Part shown: positions 1 through 6,700 of the stretch, one piece after another
How the letters are laid out: each line of letters starts with the position of its first letter
Numbering within the stretch: the stretch's first letter is position 1
NCBI GenBank assembly: GCA_035297385.1
Contig: DATGZD010000126.1
Location: 1-8,972, forward strand
DNA from: UBA11855 sp035297385
GTDB taxonomy: Archaea > Thermoproteota > Bathyarchaeia > Bathyarchaeales > Bathycorpusculaceae
Reading direction: 5' to 3'
Length of the DNA: 8,972 nucleotides
Made by a program: the position numbers and the translations under genes
Notes under the pieces: model-generated
Told to the model about the DNA's origin: nothing
The model's input: the letters and a program-made list of their open reading frames with translations, nothing else
Databases searched by the model: none

Positions 1-588
1 GTAATCGGCATTCTCTTTTTTCAGGGGCCATTTTGCTCCACCAGGGTTAACCCAATCAGCGGAATGAATACGTTTTCCAGCAACTCTTTCTATTATCTCT
101 TGACCAAACTTTCTAAGTTTAACTCCTTGAATAGCTATTTCGGGTTTTTGATCTATTAAACCAAAGATGTTTCTTTCTTCAGGATTAGAATCCATGCCTA
201 ACAGTATGTCGGGAGCAGATAGATGGAAGAAGTTTAAGGCATGCGATTGAATCAATTGACCCATATGCATTAATCGTCTTAACATTATCGTAGGTTCAGG
301 TGGCTTTACTCCGGCAATGGCATCACATGCTTTTGCTGAGGCTAATATGTGACTTACTGGACAGATACCGCATGCACGCGATGTTATGAGAGGCATCTCA
401 TAGAATGGTCGCCCTTGACTGAATTTTTCGAACCCTCGAAAATCAACTACATTGAAACGAGCATTCTTTACTTGATCTCGTTCGTCAAGAAAGATAGTTA
501 CTTTTGCATGTCCTTCGATACGTGTGATAGGCGTGATGACGATTTTTTTATCTTGTTTTTCTTTACTTTCATTATTCTGTTTAACCAT
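1..588 (-). CDS. hoxH: NAD-linked [NiFe]-hydrogenase large subunit HoxH, N-terminal part (runs off left edge)
   Basis: This is the catalytic large subunit of a bidirectional cytoplasmic [NiFe]-hydrogenase, where H2 is split or formed at the Ni-Fe centre. The reverse-complement frame from the ATG at 588-586 is open to the window edge, giving the first 196 residues; the C-terminal half with the DPCxxC-type motif lies outside. Seen directly: the RIEGHA motif at residues 23-28 and the L1 nickel-binding motif RACGICPVSH at 71-80, with Cys73, Cys76 and His80. A GGTAG element lies upstream. The start overlaps the hoxY stop by 8 bases (ATGGTTAA), so translation is probably coupled. The family assignment is very strong. 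Placement in group 3d rather than another group 3 class rests mainly on the neighbouring HoxE/F/U genes. Confidence 0.95.
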   Translation of the reverse strand, partial: MVKQNNESKEKQDKKIVITPITRIEGHAKVTIFLDERDQVKNARFNVVDFRGFEKFSQGRPFYEMPLITSRACGICPVSHILASAKACDAIAGVKPPEPTIMLRRLMHMGQLIQSHALNFFHLSAPDILLGMDSNPEERNIFGLIDQKPEIAIQGVKLRKFGQEIIERVAGKRIHSADWVNPGGAKWPLKKENADY

Positions 589-1123
589 ATTTTGATCTAC
601 CTTCCATATCAGGTGTTCTTCCAGCAAGTAATTCCGTTAGGACGTAATTTATCAGTCCTGCAGCTGGTGGACAACCTGGAATAAAATAATCGACTTTAAC
701 GATTTCATGAAGCGGATGTGCGTTGGGCAAGAGTTTGGGTACTTGCGTTGGTATTTGTGGGTTAACTTCAGAAGTATCTATGTATGCCATTTCGAGTATC
801 TGCTTATCCCCATTTTTCCATGTATTCCTTAACGCTGTTACGTTTCCGGTGACTGCGCAATCGCCCAGGGAAATCAAGATTTTTGTTTTTGCCCTGGCCT
901 CTTTTAGCATAGCTTCCTGCTCTTCATTCGCGACAGCACCTTCAATGAGAGTTACCGCAACATTGTCTGGAAACCCTTTAACATCCATAATTGGACTGTG
1001 CACAAGCTTAATCTTCTTAGCCAAATCAACGAGCAATTCATCTTGATCCAAGAAGGACATATGACAACCTGAGCAGCCGCTCAGCCAGATGGTTGCAACT
1101 CTAACTTTTTCATTCTCTGACAT
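581..1123 (-). CDS. hoxY: NAD-linked [NiFe]-hydrogenase small subunit HoxY
   Basis: This is the small electron-transfer subunit of the soluble hydrogenase (180 residues, the usual HoxY size), a member of the NADH:quinone oxidoreductase 20 kDa family. It passes electrons from the Ni-Fe site in HoxH to the diaphorase arm. The expected four ligands of the proximal [4Fe-4S] cluster are visible: Cys17 and Cys20 in WLSGCSGCH, Cys89 in SLGDCAVTG, and Cys151 in PGCPP. There is no twin-arginine signal peptide, so the complex should be cytoplasmic. A strong Shine-Dalgarno AAGGAG sits 9 bases before the ATG. The start overlaps the hoxU stop by one base (TAATG) and the end overlaps the hoxH start by 8 bases. 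MvhG-type small subunits are similar in size, but the neighbours favour HoxY. Confidence 0.95.
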   Translation of the reverse strand: MSENEKVRVATIWLSGCSGCHMSFLDQDELLVDLAKKIKLVHSPIMDVKGFPDNVAVTLIEGAVANEEQEAMLKEARAKTKILISLGDCAVTGNVTALRNTWKNGDKQILEMAYIDTSEVNPQIPTQVPKLLPNAHPLHEIVKVDYFIPGCPPAAGLINYVLTELLAGRTPDMEGRSKYG

Positions 1124-1830
1124 TATTTGTGTCTCCTTCTTGATTGAACGAATTCAGCAATCTCTCGGCGTTTAGTGTAACCTAGCGGTTCACCTTCTAT
1201 GTATATGGCACCTACAGGACAAACTTTAGCACATTTTCTGCATGAGGTACATGAACATGAATCCCGCCATTTCTCATCAAGGTCCATTATGACTTGTTCA
1301 TCTTTTCCACGCAACTTCAAATCCAACGTGTGAACGCCTTCAATCTCGTTGCAAACTCGGATACATCGAGTACACAGTATGCATCTGTTACGATCAATTA
1401 CCAAGAAATCGTGGGTAGAATCAACTGGGTCTCTTGACCAATTCTTCTGATATCTATGATTATCAACGCCCAGTTCATTTGCCATGGCTTGAAGTTCACA
1501 ATGATCGTTAGCAACACAGACTGAACAAATATGTGTTCTTTCAGATAATAATAGTTGTACTGCCATCTTGCGGTATTCTTTGAGTTTTTCTGATTGAGTA
1601 GTAACTTCCATGCCGCTACCGACTGGGGTTATGCAAGCTGGAAACAGTTTTGGTGAACCGGAAACCTCAACAAGGCAGAGACGACAGCCACCATAAGGGC
1701 TCAAGCCTTCTAAATCACAGAGCGTTGGAATTAAGATACCATTATCTCGTGCAGCTTTTAGAATCATAGTTCCCTCTGGGACGGTAACCTCTACGCCATC
1801 AATCTTCAGTGTAACTGTTGAGATGCTCAT
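1123..1830 (-). CDS. hoxU: Hydrogenase diaphorase subunit HoxU (NuoG N-terminal-like iron-sulfur protein)
   Basis: This 235-residue iron-sulfur protein wires the hydrogenase dimer to the NAD-reactive subunit. Domains in order: a plant-type [2Fe-2S] ferredoxin domain at about 1-80 with Cys38, Cys49, Cys52 and Cys66; a NuoG-type His/Cys cluster with His100, Cys102, Cys105 and Cys111; and a two-cluster ferredoxin domain with Cys150, 153, 156, 160 and Cys194, 197, 200, 204, the latter followed by Pro. This matches HoxU length and layout, and there is no molybdopterin-type extension as in full NuoG or formate dehydrogenase. The gene starts 3 bases after the hoxF stop. An AGGAG element lies about 14 bases before the ATG, inside the end of hoxF. 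The hydrogenase-linked HydA/HndD-like N-terminus is a related alternative, but no H-cluster domain is present. Confidence 0.94.
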   Translation of the reverse strand: MSISTVTLKIDGVEVTVPEGTMILKAARDNGILIPTLCDLEGLSPYGGCRLCLVEVSGSPKLFPACITPVGSGMEVTTQSEKLKEYRKMAVQLLLSERTHICSVCVANDHCELQAMANELGVDNHRYQKNWSRDPVDSTHDFLVIDRNRCILCTRCIRVCNEIEGVHTLDLKLRGKDEQVIMDLDEKWRDSCSCTSCRKCAKVCPVGAIYIEGEPLGYTKRREIAEFVQSRRRHK

Positions 1831-1833
1831 AGT

Positions 1834-3486
1834 CTATGCTTTCTCCTCTTTGTTCTGGTTTTTGAAGCATTTTCCTGCTCTACATTTCTTATCTCGAATA
1901 TGCTCAACATACTCATCCCTGAAATATCGCAAAGTTGTCAAAACAGGGTTTGGAGCTGTTTGTCCAAGACCGCATAGGCTAGCATCCCTAATGTAAACGC
2001 CTGACTTCTCCAGCAAAGGAATATCGTCCATTCTAGAGTTTCCTCCTATTATGCCGTCGAAGACTTCTCTTAGTCGAATCAATCCTGCCCTGCAGGGTGT
2101 ACATCGACCGCAAGATTCATCAACGCAGAAATCCGTGAAGAATCTGGCCGTGTCAACCATACAGTCTGTTTCATCGATGACTACGATCCCACCTGAACCC
2201 ATGATGGCACCAACCTTAGTTAGTGAATCATAATCTATTGGCGATTCCAGAAGAGTCTCAGGTAGACAGCCTCCTGATGGTCCTCCGACTAAGACTGCTT
2301 TGAATTTTTTGCCATCTGGGATTCCGCCTCCGATATCGAACACTACTTCTCTAAGAGTTGTTCCCATTGGTACTTCGATTAGTCCAGGGTTGTTGATTTT
2401 GCCAGTTAATGAGAAACATTTGGTTCCAGTACATTTTGGTGTACCAGTCTTTGAAAACCATAAGCCACCATTTTGAATTATTAACGGAATGTTAGCTAGC
2501 GTCTCAACATTCTGGATTAAAGTAGGCTTACCCCATAAACCTGAATTAGCAGGATAGGGTGGACGTGGACGGGGCATGGCTCTGCGACCTTCAACTGAGG
2601 CGAGGATAGCAGTTTCTTCTCCGGCTACGAATGCACCAGCGCCAAAACGTAGTTCAAGGTTGAACTTGAAACCAGTCTCAAGAACGTTATCGCCTAATAG
2701 GGACATGGCTTTTGCTTGGGTAATCGCTTTCTGTAAGGTTTGAATAGCCAATGGATACTCTGATCTAATGTATAGGTAACCTCTTTCTGCGCCTATCGCA
2801 AAGCCTGCAATCAACATTCCTTCAATAATAGCATGTGGATCTGCTTCAGCTAATGTTCGATTAGCGAAAACGCCTGGGTCGCCTTCATCCAAGTTTGCAA
2901 CGATGTATTTTGGTGCAGCATGAGACCGTGCGACTAGACTCCATTTTAATCCAGTTGGGAAACCTGCGCCTCCACGACCTCGAAGCCCACTCGTTGAGAC
3001 TTCGTATATTACGCCTTGCGGAGTCATGGTAGCTAGACATTTTGCGAGAGCAGAGTAACCGCCCATGGCGATGTAATCTTGTATTCGGCTCGGGTCAATC
3101 TTGCCAGCGTTCCTGAGGACTAAACGATGTTGTTTTTCAAAATAAGCACTGTTGCTGTACAGCATATCTTTGACTGGTAGACCTAAGGCTATGTGATCAC
3201 GAACGATTTCTTTAGCTTTTTCAGGAGTTACACTCTGATACAGATAATCTCCTGGTTCTACAAGTACGGCAGGACCAACTGAGCAGGTTCCGATGCAGCC
3301 TGTACGAGCTACCTTACATTCTTTTTCTACACCCAACTCTTTGACTGCGTCCTCGAATGCCTTCAGCACTTTAAAAGCACCGAATGGAACACAACCACTA
3401 GAGCAGCATACGTTTATACGGTACTTGTATGCTCTCTGAAATTCTAATTCGTTATCAACAATTTTTTGTAGATCAGCGGCTTTCAT
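1834..3486 (-). CDS. hoxF: Hydrogenase diaphorase subunit HoxF (NuoF-like, NAD(H)- and FMN-binding)
   Basis: This 550-residue flavoprotein is where NAD(P)+ exchanges electrons with the complex. An N-terminal thioredoxin-like [2Fe-2S] domain (about 22-110) carries CCSSGC at 27-32 and CIGTC at 64-68. The NuoF core follows: the glycine-rich GRGGAGFPTG at 170-179 for FMN/NADH; NLDEGDPG at 198-205; GAGAFVAGEETA at 282-293; an SLBB region around 360-405; and the N3 [4Fe-4S] ligands Cys459, Cys462, Cys465 and Cys505. The protein stops soon after CRAGKC (535-540). Bifurcating HydB/HndC-type relatives continue from this point into a two-cluster ferredoxin domain, which is absent here, so the layout is closer to HoxF. 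The ATG overlaps the hoxE stop (ATGA), and GGGAG lies about 10 bases upstream. Confidence 0.95.
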   Translation of the reverse strand: MKAADLQKIVDNELEFQRAYKYRINVCCSSGCVPFGAFKVLKAFEDAVKELGVEKECKVARTGCIGTCSVGPAVLVEPGDYLYQSVTPEKAKEIVRDHIALGLPVKDMLYSNSAYFEKQHRLVLRNAGKIDPSRIQDYIAMGGYSALAKCLATMTPQGVIYEVSTSGLRGRGGAGFPTGLKWSLVARSHAAPKYIVANLDEGDPGVFANRTLAEADPHAIIEGMLIAGFAIGAERGYLYIRSEYPLAIQTLQKAITQAKAMSLLGDNVLETGFKFNLELRFGAGAFVAGEETAILASVEGRRAMPRPRPPYPANSGLWGKPTLIQNVETLANIPLIIQNGGLWFSKTGTPKCTGTKCFSLTGKINNPGLIEVPMGTTLREVVFDIGGGIPDGKKFKAVLVGGPSGGCLPETLLESPIDYDSLTKVGAIMGSGGIVVIDETDCMVDTARFFTDFCVDESCGRCTPCRAGLIRLREVFDGIIGGNSRMDDIPLLEKSGVYIRDASLCGLGQTAPNPVLTTLRYFRDEYVEHIRDKKCRAGKCFKNQNKEEKA

Positions 3487-3983
3487 GGCTTTCGATCTCC
3501 CTTGAGAACTTCATGTATCCTATCTAACACGCTCTCTTTGGTGGCTTTACCAATAACCTCATCGTCGACAACAATGTTCGGTGCCATAGCACAGGCACCA
3601 ATGCAGCGTGTTACAAAGACCGAGAGCTTTCTATCTGGAGTAGTTTCTCCACGCTTTATCTTGAACTCCTGTTCAATAGCCTGCATAATATCTTCTACAC
3701 CCTTTACGTAACAAGCAGTGCCTAAGCAGCCTGTGACAATATGTTCGCCTGGTTCAGTTAATTTGAAAAGACTATAGAAGGTTGCAACACCGAATACATG
3801 GCTAGGTGGAAGGTCCAGAGATTGTGAAATATCCATCAATAAATCTTTACTGAGGTAACCATAGATTTCTTGCGCTCTGTACAAGATTTCTAATAGTGCA
3901 CTCTCTTGATAACCATGTTCTTTCATTACTTTTTCGAGCATGTTACGTCGAGTTTCACTAACCGACAAGTTTGAACTCTCCAC
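3483..3983 (-). CDS. hoxE: Hydrogenase diaphorase subunit HoxE (NuoE-like [2Fe-2S] protein)
   Basis: This thioredoxin-fold [2Fe-2S] subunit (166 residues) is the first gene of the operon and the partner of HoxF. An N-terminal helical bundle (about 12-65) precedes the family signature GVATFYSLF at 65-73. The cluster ligands are Cys86, Cys91 (CLGTAC), Cys127 and Cys131 (RCIGAC), followed by MAPN, the standard NuoE arrangement. The longest frame starts at GTG 3983-3981, where no separate ribosome-binding site precedes it. An alternative is TTG at 3968-3966, which has GGTGGAG about 9 bases upstream and would shorten the protein by five residues. Both keep the whole domain. A TATA box and a leader hairpin lie directly upstream. 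Confidence 0.94.
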   Translation of the reverse strand: MESSNLSVSETRRNMLEKVMKEHGYQESALLEILYRAQEIYGYLSKDLLMDISQSLDLPPSHVFGVATFYSLFKLTEPGEHIVTGCLGTACYVKGVEDIMQAIEQEFKIKRGETTPDRKLSVFVTRCIGACAMAPNIVVDDEVIGKATKESVLDRIHEVLKGDRKP

Positions 3984-3995
3984 TTAATTATGATT

Positions 3996-4012
3996 TCAGA
4001 CTTTTCGTCTGA
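3996..4012 (-). promoter_or_regulatory. Perfect hairpin in the predicted 5' leader of the hox operon
   Basis: On the plus strand the sequence reads TCAGAC-TTTTC-GTCTGA, a perfect 6-bp inverted repeat with a 5-base loop. It lies between the predicted transcription start (about 4023) and the hoxE start codon (3983). It has no T-run suitable for termination in the transcribed direction. It could be an RNA leader structure or an operator for a dimeric repressor acting just downstream of the promoter. The repeat is seen directly; a function is inferred. Confidence 0.45.
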
Positions 4013-4043
4013 TTTTGAGGTCACGCCATTACTTATCTTGGAC

Positions 4044-4052
4044 GTATATAAG
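4044..4052 (-). promoter_or_regulatory. hoxE: Archaeal TATA box of the hox operon
   Basis: Read on the minus strand this is CTTATATAC, close to the archaeal TATA consensus. A start about 25 bases downstream would fall near 4023, giving a leader of roughly 40 bases that contains the hairpin at 3996-4012. The element just upstream on the minus strand (TTAATC) is only a weak match to a BRE. This is the best promoter candidate for the five-gene operon, as the operon genes leave no room for internal promoters. Confidence 0.6.
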
Positions 4053-4090
4053 GATTAAAGAATAAAAACAGCCTAATGCATGTCTCATTA

Positions 4091-4273
4091 CTATTCGTTT
4101 TTTTGTATACCCATGCACTGCTTTAACCTGCCAAGGTCCAAAAAGTCAGACCATAAACCGTCATGGTTACGGGTACGTTGCACAAATTTGAAAGTGTTGT
4201 CAAGTGAAGCTCCCACCTTACAGGAGAGCTCAAAATCGGTCACAGCACTAATCGCCTCAACTACGTAAAGGAA
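4091..4273 (-). pseudogene. Fragment of a prenyltransferase/squalene-cyclase-like (alpha/alpha toroid) gene
   Basis: A 60-codon open stretch on the minus strand, without a convincing start, contains FVQRTRNHDGLWSDF, which resembles the repeat core of prenyltransferase/squalene-cyclase-like proteins. Its own frame then runs LDLGRLK and soon stops. Removing one T from the T5 run at 4140-4144 makes the sequence continue as DFWTLAG, then a stop (4123-4125), then SSAWVY. From memory of this family, a DGxWxDFxTLAGxSxxWVTxY block is expected here, so one inserted base plus one nonsense change explains the sequence. Similarity ends around 4105, about 50 bases before the hox TATA box, and a stop lies upstream at 4274-4276. 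I infer a relic of a lost gene. The family call is from motif memory only. Confidence 0.5.
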
Positions 4274-4536
4274 TCAAGATGTAAGTATTACGTCAACGCA
4301 TAGGTACCGTTTAAACCAGTGTCTTACATTGCTGTCGAATTGGTTACGAATTCTAGTGTATAGACTAATAAGGAAACAGTATTAAATCTTAAAGAAAATA
4401 CATGATTGACTTCTCCTGATTTTTCTATAAATCATGCTGTTCGCTAAGTTATTTGTCTATCAAGTGAAGTCTAATCATGCTGATCTATTGACTTATTTTG
4501 GTTAAAAGAGTTGTTTTCTGCTATAGTTATATACTG
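4274..4536. other. Non-coding stretch between the cyclase-like relic and the CsbD-like gene
   Basis: No gene, RNA or terminator could be recognised here. The only structure noted is a 9-base direct repeat ATCATGCTG at 4431-4439 and 4474-4482, and a 10-base TCAAGTGAAG at 4460-4469 that also occurs at 4200-4209 inside the relic. Together with 3984-4090 this is the gap between the hydrogenase operon and the next intact gene. It may contain further, unrecognisable parts of the decayed gene. Confidence 0.4.
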
Positions 4537-4737
4537 TTACAATTCTTCGTCTTCAAGTTCTTCTTTTGTTTTTCTTTTTATTCGACCAATCTTTTCTTGG
4601 GCTCGTCCAACTTTTTCTTGTGCTCTACCTCTACGTTCTTCTTCAGTATCTCCTAAAACGGCACCTACTACGCGACGAACTCGTCCTTCAACCTGTTTCT
4701 TCTGTCCTTTCTCTTCATCTTTACTCAACAAAAACAC
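4537..4737 (-). CDS. Small charged CsbD-like stress protein
   Basis: This is a 66-residue, strongly charged, helix-favouring protein with no membrane segment or signal peptide. The pattern QVEGRVRRVVGAVLGDTEEE, then RGRAQEKVGRAQEKIG, resembles the Gly-spaced tandem helices of the CsbD-like family (KGxxKExxGKxxGDxxLExEGKxxQAxGKxQ). CsbD proteins are general-stress proteins of unknown biochemical role. The longest frame begins at GTG 4737-4735. However, that GTG is part of GGTG (4738-4735), a good archaeal Shine-Dalgarno placed 6 bases before TTG 4728-4726, so translation may begin at TTG with the product starting MSKDEEKG (63 residues). The gene stands alone, with no close partner on its strand. 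The family call is moderate, as low-complexity charged sequence can mislead. Confidence 0.65.
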   Translation of the reverse strand: MFLLSKDEEKGQKKQVEGRVRRVVGAVLGDTEEERRGRAQEKVGRAQEKIGRIKRKTKEELEDEEL

Positions 4738-5063
4738 CTAATACATCTGTGAATGCAAACTGGTAAATAAATCAATTCATATGATCGATACTAAATTGAG
4801 TCTATTAGCAATAAATTTTAACTGTCAAAGAATCTAAGTTACTCCGAGACTCGATGTTACATAAGAGCCTCATGAATATACACTAAATTATGAAGATTTA
4901 GGGCAATAGTGTAATCAAAAATCTATTATCACTCTTAATTCATTCGCAAGTGTTGCTGGAGCCTATGATGTTACTTTTTGTAATAGTCAGTGTGCAGTCA
5001 CAATTTCTTTTAAAGCACTTCTTTCACGTAGATGGTAGTATTTTATAATAGGAGCGTATTCTA
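4738..5063. other. Divergent intergenic region (promoters for the CsbD-like and surface-repeat genes)
   Basis: These 326 AT-rich bases separate two divergently transcribed genes, so both promoters should be here. No RNA gene or convincing coding stretch was found. For the minus-strand gene the best TATA-like stretch is TTTATTTA near 4763-4775, which is weak. For the plus-strand gene see the element at 5008-5054. Confidence 0.45.
5008..5054 (+). promoter_or_regulatory. Candidate TATA element and ribosome-binding site of the repeat surface-protein gene
   Basis: A TTTTAAAG stretch at about 5008-5015 could act as a TATA element with transcription starting near 5038. AGGAG ending at 5054 lies 9 bases before the ATG at 5064 and supports that start. 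An alternative A/T-rich box, TTTTATAATA at 5041-5050, is too close to the start codon to drive a message carrying this ribosome-binding site. The Shine-Dalgarno element is the firmer part of this call. Confidence 0.4.
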
Positions 5064-6629
5064 ATGCAAAGGATTTTGTATAAAGGAAACTCGATAGGAA
5101 AACTGACTGTTAACCTACTAATATTAACTATTGCGCTAGGTTTAATCGCTAATACTTCAGTTGGCTTTTTTGCTTTTGCTCAAACTGCAACACCTGTTGC
5201 AGGTGCTGTGGTCGAGGCTTCGGGAGATAATGGTTCAGGAAGCGCAACAAGCAATTCGCAGGGAAACTATAACATCACTAATTTTCTGGGAACTGGCAAT
5301 TACACTTTAACAGCGAGGGCAACAGGATTCATTGATACAAATCTGGAAAACGTCAACGTTGTTGCTGGCAGCGAAACATCTAATGTCATCATAAACATGG
5401 GTGTTTCAGGCGGCATTAGTGGCAGAATAACAGATGCAGTCTCAAATGCACCGATAGTAAATGCAATTGTTGAAGCTGCTAACCAAAATGAAAGTACAGA
5501 CTACGGTTCAACCGTCTTATCCGCATCAAACGGTAATTATACTATCACAACAGATCTTGCTACTGGAAGATATAACGTAACTGCTTATGCTGCAGGATAC
5601 TTTACTACTTCCATAAGTAATGTTTTAGTGACAGCTGGACAATTAACAAGCAACACCAATATAGCTCTCTCTAGATCAGCCATAATCACCGGTACAGTTG
5701 TTGATGCAGTGTCTAATGCACCTCTTGCAAATGTAACCGTTTCAGCAGTATCATCCGCCGGTGGTTTTGGCTTTGTCGCAACAACAAACACTACTGGCAT
5801 ATATGTTCCAAACAGTAATCTTGGAACGGGAGTATACAACATAACCACTTTTTTTGCTCCAGGCCATATTTCCGCAACGGTCACAGGGTTTAATGTTACT
5901 GCAGGCAACTCGTACACGCAGAACTTTGCTCTTCAACGTTCTGGAATTATATCGGGAAGGATAACTTCATCAGCAGGAATTGGCTTGGCTGACGTATCTG
6001 TATCTGCGTTTTCAAGTACCGGCAGTATGTTTGGTTCTGCGACTACAAACTCAACCGGTTACTATAGGATAACTGATGGATTAGGAACAGGAACTTACAC
6101 TATTTTCGCTAGTCATGCTGGAAGTTTTAACACGACAACATCGATAAGTGTTACCGCGGGAGCAGAGACACCAAACGTGAACCTACAGTTAACTGCTACA
6201 CCATCTGGAGTAATTACTGGAAGAGTTACAAATAGTACAGGCAGTCCATTATCAGATGTTAGTGTAACTGCGATAGCCATCAATGGTGTTGGGTCTGGAT
6301 CAGCATTTACAGAATCTGATGGAACTTATGTTATTAGCACTGGTCTGGGAGCTGGAACATACAATGTCACTGTATCAGAGATTGGCTATGTAGACCAAAC
6401 TCAGAGCAACGTAGCAGTCGCCGTCAACCAAGTTACGTCAAACATAAATTTCCAGTTACAAGCTGCTCCCTCAGGTAAGATTTCAGGACGTGTACAGACT
6501 ACAGGAACACCAATAATTCCAGAATTCCATACTGAATTGATAATGTTGACTATCTTTGGCGCTGCCTCACTGATAATAACGTTGAAAAGACTTAGAAACC
6601 TGAACATTAAAGCGAATAAACCATTATAG
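5064..6629 (+). CDS. Secreted multi-repeat carboxypeptidase-regulatory-like surface protein with PEF-type C-terminal anchor
   Basis: This 521-residue exported protein probably forms part of the cell surface. An N-terminal hydrophobic segment (about 14-39, LTVNLLILTIALGLI and on) ends near FAFAQ and looks like a signal peptide. Five beta-sandwich repeats of the carboxypeptidase regulatory-like type follow, each about 85-90 residues. Repeats 2-5 open with I(S/T)G(R/T) plus a polar linker and all contain (G/A)TG-x-Y-(N/T)-(V/I/L)-T near the middle. Repeat 1 lacks its first strand, and a sixth is cut after ISGRVQTTG and joined to the anchor IIPEFHTEL, a hydrophobic helix and a Lys/Arg-rich tail. 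At least 13 Asn-X-Ser/Thr sequons suggest heavy N-glycosylation. No catalytic residues are seen, so a structural or adhesive role is inferred. A T-rich terminator follows. Confidence 0.85.
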   Translation: MQRILYKGNSIGKLTVNLLILTIALGLIANTSVGFFAFAQTATPVAGAVVEASGDNGSGSATSNSQGNYNITNFLGTGNYTLTARATGFIDTNLENVNVVAGSETSNVIINMGVSGGISGRITDAVSNAPIVNAIVEAANQNESTDYGSTVLSASNGNYTITTDLATGRYNVTAYAAGYFTTSISNVLVTAGQLTSNTNIALSRSAIITGTVVDAVSNAPLANVTVSAVSSAGGFGFVATTNTTGIYVPNSNLGTGVYNITTFFAPGHISATVTGFNVTAGNSYTQNFALQRSGIISGRITSSAGIGLADVSVSAFSSTGSMFGSATTNSTGYYRITDGLGTGTYTIFASHAGSFNTTTSISVTAGAETPNVNLQLTATPSGVITGRVTNSTGSPLSDVSVTAIAINGVGSGSAFTESDGTYVISTGLGAGTYNVTVSEIGYVDQTQSNVAVAVNQVTSNINFQLQAAPSGKISGRVQTTGTPIIPEFHTELIMLTIFGAASLIITLKRLRNLNIKANKPL

Positions 6630-6658
6630 AAATCAGTTGACTGAAAGAAATTACGTTT

Positions 6659-6700
6659 CCATTTTTTTCCCCTTTTTTGGGAAAACAAAGCGCGCTTTTT
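6659..6700 (+). terminator. T-rich terminator after the repeat surface-protein gene
   Basis: About 30 bases after the stop codon there is a run of seven T (6662-6668), a run of six T (6673-6678) and a run of five T (6696-6700) behind the 12-base palindrome AAAGCGCGCTTT. Runs of T are the typical archaeal termination signal. A stem-loop is not required, and the palindrome has no loop. Confidence 0.5.

Noticed and set aside
349..684. 111-codon open frame on the plus strand
   Set aside because: It lies opposite the strongly conserved hoxH/hoxY coding sequence and has no family pattern, so it is a shadow frame.
4080..4268. 62-codon open frame on the plus strand
   Set aside because: The opposite strand in the same place carries the recognisable cyclase-like fragment, so this is its shadow.
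4431..4482. 9-base direct repeat ATCATGCTG
   Set aside because: Two short copies in AT-rich DNA with no flanking structure; could be chance.
4930..5033. Open stretch reading NSFASVAGAYDVTF before the surface gene
   Set aside because: It vaguely resembles a beta-sandwich strand, but it is too short, has no further matching residues and overlaps the promoter region.
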